Shown here one piece after another: positions 1 through 4,323 of a stretch of DNA of 5,297 nt. This DNA is from CAZWRF01 sp964636095. Its GTDB lineage: Bacteria; Patescibacteriota; Minisyncoccia; JAHISW01; Tagabacteraceae. The stretch spans positions 1 through 5,297 of the forward strand of contig CAZWRF010000040.1 of assembly GCA_964636095.1 (NCBI GenBank), given 5' to 3'. Each line of letters opens with the position of its first letter. Within the stretch, counting starts at the first letter, position 1. Under the pieces are notes generated by a model. The model was not told the origin of the DNA, ran no database searches, and was given only the letters and a program-made list of their open reading frames with translations. The position numbers and the translations under genes were made by a program.

Positions 1-2
1 AT

Positions 3-26
3 AAAAGCCCCTAAGTCGAGGCTTTT
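3..26 (-). terminator. Intrinsic terminator at the end of the operon / small RNA
   Basis: On the minus strand positions 26-18 and 11-3 form a 9-bp stem (AAAAGCCUC with GGGGCUUUU, one U·G pair) around a 6-nt loop (17-12), ending in a U-run. The U·G pair becomes an A/C mismatch when read on the plus strand, so the minus strand is the better reading, although the plus strand also ends in five T and could work weakly. It lies downstream of rpsI and the structured segment at 36-104, so it probably ends both operon read-through and the small transcript. Confidence 0.7.
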
Positions 27-35
27 TGAAATGAA

Positions 36-104
36 GCGAGCTTTGGAGGGAATCCAACCCCCATCCGAGATTGGCGTCCCGGACCTCGAGCACGGCTCAC
101 TCGC
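36..104 (-). ncRNA. Putative structured RNA with a tRNA-like cloverleaf, family not recognised
   Basis: This non-coding, GC-rich stretch folds on the minus strand as a four-way junction. The outer stem is GCGAG (104-100) with CTCGC (40-36). Arm 1 is GAGC-CGT-GCTC (98-88). Arm 2 is TCCGGG (83-78) with CTCGGA (69-64) around an 8-nt loop. Arm 3 is GGGGG (62-58) with CCCTC (50-46) around loop TTGGATT. Two of the pairs are G·U on the minus strand and would be A/C mismatches on the plus strand, which supports minus-strand transcription. Arm 3 resembles a tRNA T-arm (GGTTSGATTCC, with the usual C56 replaced by G). However, the D-arm loop is only 3 nt, the anticodon-like loop is 8 nt with no U33, the 3' acceptor side has extra bases and CCA is not encoded. 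I do not accept it as a functional tRNA, and SRP RNA motifs are absent. An alternative hairpin (TTGGA/TCCAA, 57-43) competes with arm 3. It could be a degenerate tRNA, a small RNA or a structured 3' UTR. Confidence 0.4.
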
Positions 105-123
105 ATATTTTTTATCTACATAT

Positions 124-132
124 ATTGTAGCA
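124..132 (-). promoter_or_regulatory. Possible extended -10 promoter for the structured RNA
   Basis: The minus strand reads TGC-TACAAT, five of six matches to TATAAT with the extended TGn element. It differs by one base from the TGC-TACTAT of the infA promoter. No convincing -35 hexamer lies 15-19 bp upstream, which extended -10 promoters can tolerate. The predicted start is near 117, so with the terminator at 3-26 the transcript would be about 115 nt. The element overlaps a CTACA/TGTAG inverted repeat (116-130). Confidence 0.4.
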
Positions 133-154
133 TGTACGAAATAAGTTCAGTTTT

Positions 155-625
155 CTACCTCTTGGACCATTGGGGCGCCTTGCGGGCCTTCTTCAGGCCG
201 AATTTACGACGTTCTTTCGCCCTGGGGTCTCTTGTTAAGAAACCTTCGCCTTTTAAAGTGGCTCGGAAATCCGGTTCATACTTCAACAGTGCCCGGCTAA
301 TGCCGAGCCTTATGGCCTCTGCTTGGGATTTTATTCCCCCGCCGTAAACTTTTACCGTAACGTAAAAATCTTTTGCCTTTTTGACAATTTTGAAAGGAGC
401 CCGGGCCAGCACTTCTAGTTCTTCCGTCGGGAAATAATCACCAAAATCCTTGTCGTTTACGAGAATTTTGCCTTTGTCTTTGACGCCTTCAAAAATACGC
501 ACTCTGGCAGTTGAAGTCTTTCTTCTTCCCACGGCCTCAAAATACTTGTCGCTTTTCGGAGCGGCTTTTTTCGCGGTTGTTTTTTTTACGGTTGCTTTTT
601 TTGCGGTTGTTTTTTTTGTTGGCAT
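155..625 (-). CDS. rpsI: Small-subunit ribosomal protein S9 (uS9) with Lys-rich N-terminal extension
   Basis: S9 sits in the 30S head, and its C-terminal tail reaches the P-site tRNA. The 156-residue protein has the family core from about residue 27 (KYFEAVGRRKTSTARVRI), the central YGGGIKSQAEAIRLGISRAL segment, and the conserved C-terminal end KKARKAPQWSKR with the terminal Ser-Lys-Arg. It is longer than the usual roughly 130 residues because residues 1-26 are an added basic tail built of four Lys-Lys-x-x-x pentads. The only Met is at the start, so the ATG is certain unless a non-ATG start is used. It begins 2 nt after the rplM stop, so translational coupling is likely; no Shine-Dalgarno is visible. 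The pairing with rplM is the conserved L13-S9 arrangement. The stop is TAG. Confidence 0.97.
   Translation of the reverse strand: MPTKKTTAKKATVKKTTAKKAAPKSDKYFEAVGRRKTSTARVRIFEGVKDKGKILVNDKDFGDYFPTEELEVLARAPFKIVKKAKDFYVTVKVYGGGIKSQAEAIRLGISRALLKYEPDFRATLKGEGFLTRDPRAKERRKFGLKKARKAPQWSKR
563..617 (-). repeat. Four 15-bp units with poly-A tracts inside rpsI
   Basis: The 5' end of rpsI contains four imperfect 15-bp units encoding KKTTA, KKATV, KKTTA and KKAAP (residues 4-23). On the coding strand these give runs of 8, 7, 8 and 6 consecutive A (617-610, 602-596, 587-580, 571-566). The period matches the pentapeptide, which suggests expansion by unit duplication. The A-runs are classical slippage-prone sequence. 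Confidence 0.85.
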
Positions 626-627
626 AT

Positions 628-966
628 TTACTCAACGCTTAAATTTTTTAACATTTCTTTCCTAAGCCTGTTCGCGGGAAGCATTCCTCTTACCACCTTT
701 TTGAAAGTTTTTTCGGGGTCTTTGTCAAACATTTTTTCGAAAGGTATGGTTTTTTGCCCCCCCGGATATCCGGAATAAGTTTTGTAGGTTTTTTCTCTCA
801 TTTTGTTTCCAGTCAGCTTTACTTTTGAAATATTCGTAACTTTTACTTTTACCTCCGGCGCTATATTGGGCTGAAAAGCAGGGGTATTTTTGCCGCGTAA
901 AATTATCGCCACCTCAGTGGCAACTCTCCCGATTGATCTATTTGCCGCGTCTATTTCGTAATTCAT
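628..966 (-). CDS. rplM: Large-subunit ribosomal protein L13 (uL13), minimal form
   Basis: L13 is an early-assembly 23S rRNA-binding protein of the 50S subunit. Family landmarks are visible in order: MNYEIDAANRSIGRVATEVA near the start, LRGK, the VKLTGNK segment, YSGYPGG, and VRGMLPANRLRKEMLKNLSV near the end. With the ATG at 966 the protein is 112 residues, against about 142 in E. coli. It lacks roughly a dozen N-terminal residues before the Trp-Tyr-Val-Asp-type start and the whole tail after the LxV motif. The frame is also open upstream to a TTG at 990, but that would overlap the rplQ stop and add residues without family similarity, so I prefer ATG. The stop is TAA, 2 nt before rpsI. Start-site sequence is part of a 7-bp tandem repeat; no Shine-Dalgarno is seen. 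Confidence 0.95.
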   Translation of the reverse strand: MNYEIDAANRSIGRVATEVAIILRGKNTPAFQPNIAPEVKVKVTNISKVKLTGNKMREKTYKTYSGYPGGQKTIPFEKMFDKDPEKTFKKVVRGMLPANRLRKEMLKNLSVE

Positions 967-982
967 AATTCGTAATTCAAAT
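955..982. repeat. 7-bp tandem repeat across the rplM start
   Basis: The plus strand shows TTCGTAA, TTCATAA, TTCGTAA, then the partial unit TTCAAAT: three clear heptamer units and a degenerate fourth. It spans the rplQ-rplM gap and the first codons of rplM. The single G/A difference in the second unit creates the ATG start on the minus strand. Confidence 0.7.
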
Positions 983-1330
983 CTATACAAACTCTATTAC
1001 CGCCATGGGACTGGCATCTCCTTTCCTGGTTCCCATTTTTATAATGCGCGTGTATCCGCCTTTTCGATCGACGTATTTGGGTCCTATTTCTTCCATTATT
1101 TTTTTCACCGATTTGGACGAAAGCTGGCGAGCCAAAAGACGTCTCGTTGCCAGTGTGTCTTTTCCGGCCTTTGTAACCAACTTCTCTATTTTGGGCCTTA
1201 TTTCCTTAGCCTTGGCCTCGGTGGTTTTTATTTTTCCGTGCTCAACAAGACTTTCCATAAGCGATTTTCGGAGAGCTTTCCGGGGGTTTGTTTTGCGGCC
1301 CAGTTTTCTGCCTTTTGATTGATGCTTCAT
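983..1330 (-). CDS. rplQ: Large-subunit ribosomal protein L17 (bL17)
   Basis: L17 is a bacterial-type 50S protein located near the peptide exit tunnel. The 115-residue product has the diagnostic N-terminus MKHQSKGRKLGRKTNPRKAL, followed by the ESLVEHGKIKTTEAKAKEIRP helix region. It ends with YTRIIKMGTRKGDASPMAVIEFV, all characteristic of the family and of normal length. The ATG lies 4 bp after the rpoA stop (TAA-CAAA-ATG), so coupled translation is likely, and no Shine-Dalgarno precedes it. The rpoA-rplQ order is the classical alpha-operon end. Stop TAG. The next gene, rplM, starts 16 nt downstream. Confidence 0.97.
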   Translation of the reverse strand: MKHQSKGRKLGRKTNPRKALRKSLMESLVEHGKIKTTEAKAKEIRPKIEKLVTKAGKDTLATRRLLARQLSSKSVKKIMEEIGPKYVDRKGGYTRIIKMGTRKGDASPMAVIEFV

Positions 1331-1334
1331 TTTG

Positions 1335-2369
1335 TTATTTTAATATCAATCCGAAGTTGCCAAGCGCGCGCTTGATTTCGTTTATTGCTTTTTCGCCTAC
1401 TCCTTCTATCTCGGCAAGGTCTTCTTTCTTTTTTCTGGCCAATCCTCCCACGGTCCTTATACTTGCTTTTACGAGAGCGTTTTGAGTGCGGTTTGAAAGA
1501 CCCAGGTCTTCGATTCTTGTTTTAAGAAAGTCTTGTTCTTCTTCTTCGGCATCTTCGTCTTTTTCTTTCTCTTCTTCGGCTTCAATTGTTTCTTTCTCTT
1601 TCTTCACCTTGCTCTCTATCACTTCCCTTTGCTTTGCCTCCGCTTCTTCCATTATTTTTTTGACGTCCTTGTCCGAAAAATCAACCACTGCGCTAAGCTG
1701 TTTTATTAAAATTTTTATGGAGTTTTCCATGGCTTCTTTGGGGGTAATACTACCGTCCGTTTCCACTAAAAATCGAAGCCTGTTGTAGTCAGTTCTTTCT
1801 CCTACGCGCATGTTCTCCACCTCATAGTTTACCCTTCTCACGGGCGTAAAAATGGCATCCAGTATCATTACGCCTGTTTCTACTTTGTCTTTTTTCAAAA
1901 CTTCGCGGGGAACATATCCAAGTCCTTTTTCTATTGTTATCTCCATCTTGAGCTTGGCTTTCTTGTCCGTAAGATTGGCTATTTCAAAATCTTTATTCAA
2001 AACTTTTACCTGTGCGGGAACTTTAAAATCTTTGGCAGTAGCTTTCTTTGCGCCCGTCACCGACAAGGTTGCTTTTTGGGGTTCGTCTCCGGAAAGATCA
2101 AATTTTATCTGTTTCAGGTTTAAAAGTATCATAACCACATCTTCCTTAACTCCGGTTATTGTTGAAAATTCGTGATTAACCCCGTCTATTTTTACCGTGG
2201 TAATGGCCGCGCCCGGTAAGGACGAAAGAACCACTCTTCTTATGGCATTGCCCAGAGTGTGGCCGTACCCCGCATAAAGGCCGTCTATTTCATATACTCC
2301 TTTGTTTCCCTCTTCAAGAACAACACGCGGCTTTGAAGGTAAAATTATTTCGTAATCTGAATCTAGCAT
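1335..2369 (-). CDS. rpoA: DNA-directed RNA polymerase subunit alpha
   Basis: The alpha dimer nucleates RNA polymerase assembly, and its C-terminal domain contacts UP-element DNA and activators. Residues 1 to about 235 are the N-terminal domain, with the dimerisation motif GHTLGNAIRRVVLSSLPGAA (36-55) and the ENMRVGERTDYNRL segment. Residues 236-279 form an unusually charged linker rich in Glu and Lys, including a Glu/Asp run just before the C-terminal domain. Residues 280-344 are the helix-hairpin-helix C-terminal domain. Arg294 and Asn297 align with E. coli Arg265 and Asn268, and Gly325 and Lys327 with Gly296 and Lys298, so DNA binding is probably kept; the position matching Ser299 is Ala. 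The 344-residue length is slightly above the usual roughly 330, mainly from the linker. ATG start with an A/T-only upstream stretch. Stop TAA. Confidence 0.98.
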   Translation of the reverse strand: MLDSDYEIILPSKPRVVLEEGNKGVYEIDGLYAGYGHTLGNAIRRVVLSSLPGAAITTVKIDGVNHEFSTITGVKEDVVMILLNLKQIKFDLSGDEPQKATLSVTGAKKATAKDFKVPAQVKVLNKDFEIANLTDKKAKLKMEITIEKGLGYVPREVLKKDKVETGVMILDAIFTPVRRVNYEVENMRVGERTDYNRLRFLVETDGSITPKEAMENSIKILIKQLSAVVDFSDKDVKKIMEEAEAKQREVIESKVKKEKETIEAEEEKEKDEDAEEEEQDFLKTRIEDLGLSNRTQNALVKASIRTVGGLARKKKEDLAEIEGVGEKAINEIKRALGNFGLILK

Positions 2370-2390
2370 ATTTTTAAATATTAAAATTAA

Positions 2391-3011
2391 TTATCGTGAA
2401 TAAAATTCCACTATTAAGTTTAAGTTTATATCCCTTTTAACTTCGTCATCATAAGGTTCTCTTACAACCTCGGCTTCTCTTTTTGTTTTATCCAGCTTTA
2501 TCCAGTCGGGAGCTTCGAATTTTTTAAGAAAAATGTCCAAATCAGCAAACGCCTTTCTGGCGAGGCTTTCTTCTCTTATTGATATCTTATCACCTTTTTT
2601 CACTTTTAGAGAGGGTACCGTTACTCTTTTTCCGTTTACGAGCATATGCCCGTGGCTTACAAGCTGTCGGGCGGAGCTTCGCGAGCGCGCCAAACCCATT
2701 TTGAAAACAGCATTATCGAGCCGAGACTCTAAAAACTCAACCAAAGCCGCTCCAATATTCGAACCGCCGGTTTTCATTGCCTTTTTTACATAGTTTACAA
2801 ACTGTTCTTCTTTTACGCCGTAAAGAAACTTAAGTTTTTGTTTCTCCTTAAGCTGGAGTCCGTACTCCGAAACTCTTCTGGGCCGCTTGGCTCTTACGCC
2901 CGGCGAATAAGGTTTGCGAACCATGGCGCATTTTGGCGAAAAACACCTTTCCCCTTTCAAGAAAAGTTTCTGACCGGACCTTCTACAAGTTTTACATTTT
3001 GTGTCTGCCAT
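2391..3011 (-). CDS. rpsD: Small-subunit ribosomal protein S4 (uS4), zinc-binding type
   Basis: S4 is a primary 16S rRNA binder that starts 30S body assembly; in some bacteria it also represses its own operon. The 206-residue protein has a full Cys4 motif near the N-terminus (Cys6, Cys9, Cys23, Cys28, pattern CxxC-x13-C-x4-C), so this is the zinc-binding form. The central S4 RNA-binding domain is visible as RLDNAVFKMGLARSRSSARQ, then LVSHGHMLVNGKRVTVPS. The C-terminus LIVEFYSR is typical. Length is normal, though the short segment that usually precedes the first Cys is a few residues shorter. The 21-bp gap to rpoA is almost pure A/T. Stop TAA. Confidence 0.98.
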   Translation of the reverse strand: MADTKCKTCRRSGQKLFLKGERCFSPKCAMVRKPYSPGVRAKRPRRVSEYGLQLKEKQKLKFLYGVKEEQFVNYVKKAMKTGGSNIGAALVEFLESRLDNAVFKMGLARSRSSARQLVSHGHMLVNGKRVTVPSLKVKKGDKISIREESLARKAFADLDIFLKKFEAPDWIKLDKTKREAEVVREPYDDEVKRDINLNLIVEFYSR

Positions 3012-3018
3012 AGCTTAT

Positions 3019-3044
3019 ATTTAAATGTTTAAATATTTAAATAT
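3019..3044. repeat. A/T palindromic TTTAAA triplet in the rpsK-rpsD gap
   Basis: Three copies of TTTAAAT, 8-10 bp apart, lie in the 38-bp gap upstream of rpsD, the longest gap in the operon. Each core is self-complementary. I see no good promoter hexamer pair here. The role is unknown; it may keep the rpsD start unstructured or be low-complexity drift. Confidence 0.5.
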
Positions 3045-3049
3045 CATTT

Positions 3050-3481
3050 CTATACTCTTCTCGGTTTTTTAGGCTTTGGACCGTTGTGCGGAATCGGTGT
3101 CGTATCTTTTATAGAACTTACATCCAGTTTTGCTCCTACTGTCCGAAGGGCCGACTCTCTTCCCCCGCCGACTCCACTGATACGGATGTCAACCTCGTTT
3201 ACTCCTATCATTTTCGCCTTATCGACAATAAGTTCGGAGACTTTTGACCCGGCAAAGGGTGTTCCTTTTTTTGCTCCCTTAAAACCAAGGTTGCCGGATG
3301 AGGCCCACATAATTACGTTTCCGTCTTTATCGGTGAAAGTTACCCGCGTGTTGTTGTATGTGGCTCTTATATAAATAATTCCCGTGCTCAGTTTCTTTTT
3401 GGGCAAGCGAGAAAGAGCGCGGTTTTTCATTTCTCCACTAAGTCCTCCTCCTTTCCCTTTTACAATTCTCTTTTTTCCCAT
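3050..3481 (-). CDS. rpsK: Small-subunit ribosomal protein S11 (uS11)
   Basis: S11 lies on the 30S platform beside the mRNA exit site. The 143-residue product contains the family blocks IIYIRATYNNTRVTFTDKDG, WASSGNLGFKGAKKGTPFAG, the glycine-rich SGVGGGRESALRTVGA, and the signature end DTTPIPHNGPKPKKPRRV. It is about 14 residues longer than the typical roughly 129, because of a basic, glycine-rich N-terminal tail (residues 1 to about 30). The ATG at 3481 is the only upstream Met in frame before the stop-containing repeat, so the start is well fixed. It is preceded by TATAAATAAC and no Shine-Dalgarno. The gap to rpsM holds one copy of a 26-bp repeat. Stop TAG. Confidence 0.97.
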   Translation of the reverse strand: MGKKRIVKGKGGGLSGEMKNRALSRLPKKKLSTGIIYIRATYNNTRVTFTDKDGNVIMWASSGNLGFKGAKKGTPFAGSKVSELIVDKAKMIGVNEVDIRISGVGGGRESALRTVGAKLDVSSIKDTTPIPHNGPKPKKPRRV

Positions 3482-3482
3482 G

Positions 3483-3508
3483 TTATTTATAGTGAGCTTG
3501 TCGAGCTA
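3483..3508 (-). repeat. 26-bp intergenic module, copy 1 (rpsM-rpsK)
   Basis: This copy is identical to 3890-3915 at 25 of 26 positions. On the minus strand it begins with the TAG stop of rpsM, forms a small AGCT-CGACA-AGCT hairpin (3507-3495), then reads CACTATAAATAA up to one base before the rpsK ATG. Confidence 0.9.
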
Positions 3509-3886
3509 CTTCTTCTCTAGCTTGCGCCTTCCGCTGGTCATTGTTACTCGAACATTGCCGCGCACCGTCCGGGAATTGGTTTTTGTCCTCTGCCCTCTTA
3601 CAGGCAGCCTTCTGGCGTGCCTTGATCCGCGGTAAGATTTTATTTCCTTCAATCTTTTTATATTGCTTGAAATCTCCCTTCTTAGGTCTCCTTCGATTTT
3701 ATATTTCTTGAATATGTCCCTAAGCTTGTTAGACTCTGCTTCGGTAAGGTCTTTCGTTTTTTTGTCCGGAGAAATTGACGCTTCACCTAAAATTTTCAGG
3801 GCAGTGGTTTTACCCACCCCGTAAAGATAAGTAAGGGATATTTCAAGTCTTTTGTTTTCCGGTAAATCCGTGCCTAAAATTCTCAT
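3506..3886 (-). CDS. rpsM: Small-subunit ribosomal protein S13 (uS13)
   Basis: S13 is in the 30S head, forms intersubunit bridges to the 50S and touches P-site tRNA through its basic tail. The 126-residue protein starts MRILGTDLPENKRLEISLTY and continues with the helix-hairpin-helix motif YGVGKTTALKIL. It then has GDLRREISSNIKRLKEIKSY and RGSRHARRLPVRGQRTKTNS, all family hallmarks, and a Lys/Arg-rich end. Length is normal. The ATG at 3886 follows TATAAATAAATT with no Shine-Dalgarno. Its TAG stop is the first codon of repeat copy 1, and repeat copy 2 precedes its start, so this gene is bracketed by the pair. The rpmJ-rpsM-rpsK-rpsD-rpoA-rplQ order is widespread in bacteria. Confidence 0.97.
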   Translation of the reverse strand: MRILGTDLPENKRLEISLTYLYGVGKTTALKILGEASISPDKKTKDLTEAESNKLRDIFKKYKIEGDLRREISSNIKRLKEIKSYRGSRHARRLPVRGQRTKTNSRTVRGNVRVTMTSGRRKLEKK

Positions 3887-3889
3887 AAT

Positions 3890-3915
3890 TTATTTATAGT
3901 GAGCTTGTCGAACTA
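3890..3915 (-). repeat. 26-bp intergenic module, copy 2 (rpmJ-rpsM)
   Basis: This is the second copy of the module at 3483-3508. It begins on the minus strand with the TAG stop of rpmJ and ends 3 bp before the rpsM ATG. The single difference (3912 A versus 3505 G) turns a C-G pair of the hairpin into U·G on the minus-strand RNA, so the fold AGUU-CGACA-AGCU is kept. Confidence 0.9.
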
Positions 3916-4029
3916 ACCTTGTCGCTGTTTATGCTTTGGGTTTTTCTTACAAATAACAAAAACGCGGCCTTTACGCCTCACCAGTTTACAATCTTTACAA
4001 ATTTTCTTAACCGATGCTCTTACCTTCAT
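3913..4029 (-). CDS. rpmJ: Large-subunit ribosomal protein L36 (bL36), zinc-ribbon type
   Basis: L36 is the smallest 50S protein and stabilises 23S rRNA near the stalk base. The 38-residue product reads MKVRASVKKICKDC at the start and ends KKNPKHKQRQG. The zinc ligands Cys11, Cys14, Cys27 and His33 are all present, so this is the zinc-binding form, as with S4 in this operon. The frame is open further upstream to 4107, but that region overlaps infA and has no L36 similarity, so the ATG at 4029 is the true start. It begins 7 nt after the infA TAA stop. The upstream bases are AACAAAA, with no Shine-Dalgarno. The TAG stop lies in repeat copy 2. Confidence 0.97.
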   Translation of the reverse strand: MKVRASVKKICKDCKLVRRKGRVFVICKKNPKHKQRQG

Positions 4030-4036
4030 TTTTGTT

Positions 4037-4252
4037 TTACATTCTTTTAATAATGCGTCCCACGCCTCCGTACTGGCTAAAAACCACTTGCACTTTATCG
4101 CCGACAAGTACTTTTATCCTGAACTTCCTCATTTTTCCGGAAAGGTGAGCCAAAGCTTCTTCCCCGGTTTCGTCAAGGCGCACTTTAAAGGTGGTGTTGG
4201 GTAAAGCTTCCAACACCGAACCGTTGACAATTTTGATATTTTCTTTTGTCAT
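4037..4252 (-). CDS. infA: Translation initiation factor IF-1
   Basis: IF-1 binds the 30S A site during initiation and works with IF-2 and IF-3. The 71-residue S1/OB-fold protein matches the family along its length: GSVLEALPNTTFKVRL, then AHLSGKMRKFRIKVLVGDKV, and the final GRIIKRM. Length is normal (about 72). It is the first gene of the operon: the start codon lies only about 12-14 nt from the predicted transcription start. No Shine-Dalgarno is present, and the leader is occupied by a perfect palindrome TACAATTGTA. In many bacteria infA follows secY-adk-map; here it directly follows a promoter, and an unrelated partial gene lies upstream. Stop TAA. Confidence 0.97.
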   Translation of the reverse strand: MTKENIKIVNGSVLEALPNTTFKVRLDETGEEALAHLSGKMRKFRIKVLVGDKVQVVFSQYGGVGRIIKRM

Positions 4253-4253
4253 C

Positions 4254-4263
4254 TACAATTGTA
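4254..4263. promoter_or_regulatory. 10-bp palindrome in the infA leader
   Basis: TACAATTGTA is a perfect palindrome ending 1 bp before the infA ATG, so it fills almost the whole predicted 5' leader. It could be a protein-binding half-site pair or chance. A gapped relative (TACAAT, three bases, TGTAGAT on the minus strand) occurs beyond rpsI at 129-114. Confidence 0.35.
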
Positions 4264-4271
4264 CTCAATAA

Positions 4272-4301
4272 ATAGTAGCAAAAACGCCTCAAAAGTGTCA
4301 A
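4272..4301 (-). promoter_or_regulatory. Main operon promoter upstream of infA
   Basis: The minus strand carries a perfect -35 TTGACA (4301-4296), an 18-bp spacer ending in the extended element TGC (4280-4278), and -10 TACTAT (4277-4272). Transcription should begin around 4264-4266, leaving a leader of about 12-14 nt. It is the only full-consensus-like promoter found in the window. A 7-bp inverted repeat (TATTGAG at 4303-4309, CTCAATA at 4264-4270) brackets it exactly. Confidence 0.8.
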
Positions 4302-4323
4302 GTATTGAGAATTTTCGCTTTTT

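Noticed and set aside
36..104. Ordinary tRNA gene
   Set aside because: The T-arm-like segment is suggestive, but the D-loop of 3 nt, the 8-nt anticodon-like loop without U33, the variable loop of 2 nt and the unpaired bases in the acceptor region do not fit a working tRNA.
36..104. Bacterial SRP (4.5S) RNA
   Set aside because: The conserved GGAA-type tetraloop and the AGCAGCC symmetric-loop strand are missing.
132..347. Plus-strand open frame opposite the rpsI 3' end
   Set aside because: It is antisense to a well-supported ribosomal protein gene, has no family features and has no ribosome-binding site; the other plus-strand open frames across the operon are rejected for the same reason.
967..990. 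TTG start for rplM adding 8 residues
   Set aside because: It overlaps the rplQ stop and the added residues are encoded mostly by the tandem repeat; the ATG at 966 aligns with the L13 core.
3012..3049. Internal promoter ahead of rpsD
   Set aside because: The A/T-rich stretch offers TATAAT-like hexamers by composition, but no paired -35 at proper spacing was found.
3913..4107. Longer 64-residue form of L36
   Set aside because: The extra N-terminal residues come from an out-of-frame overlap with infA; the family start MKVRASVKK begins at 4029.
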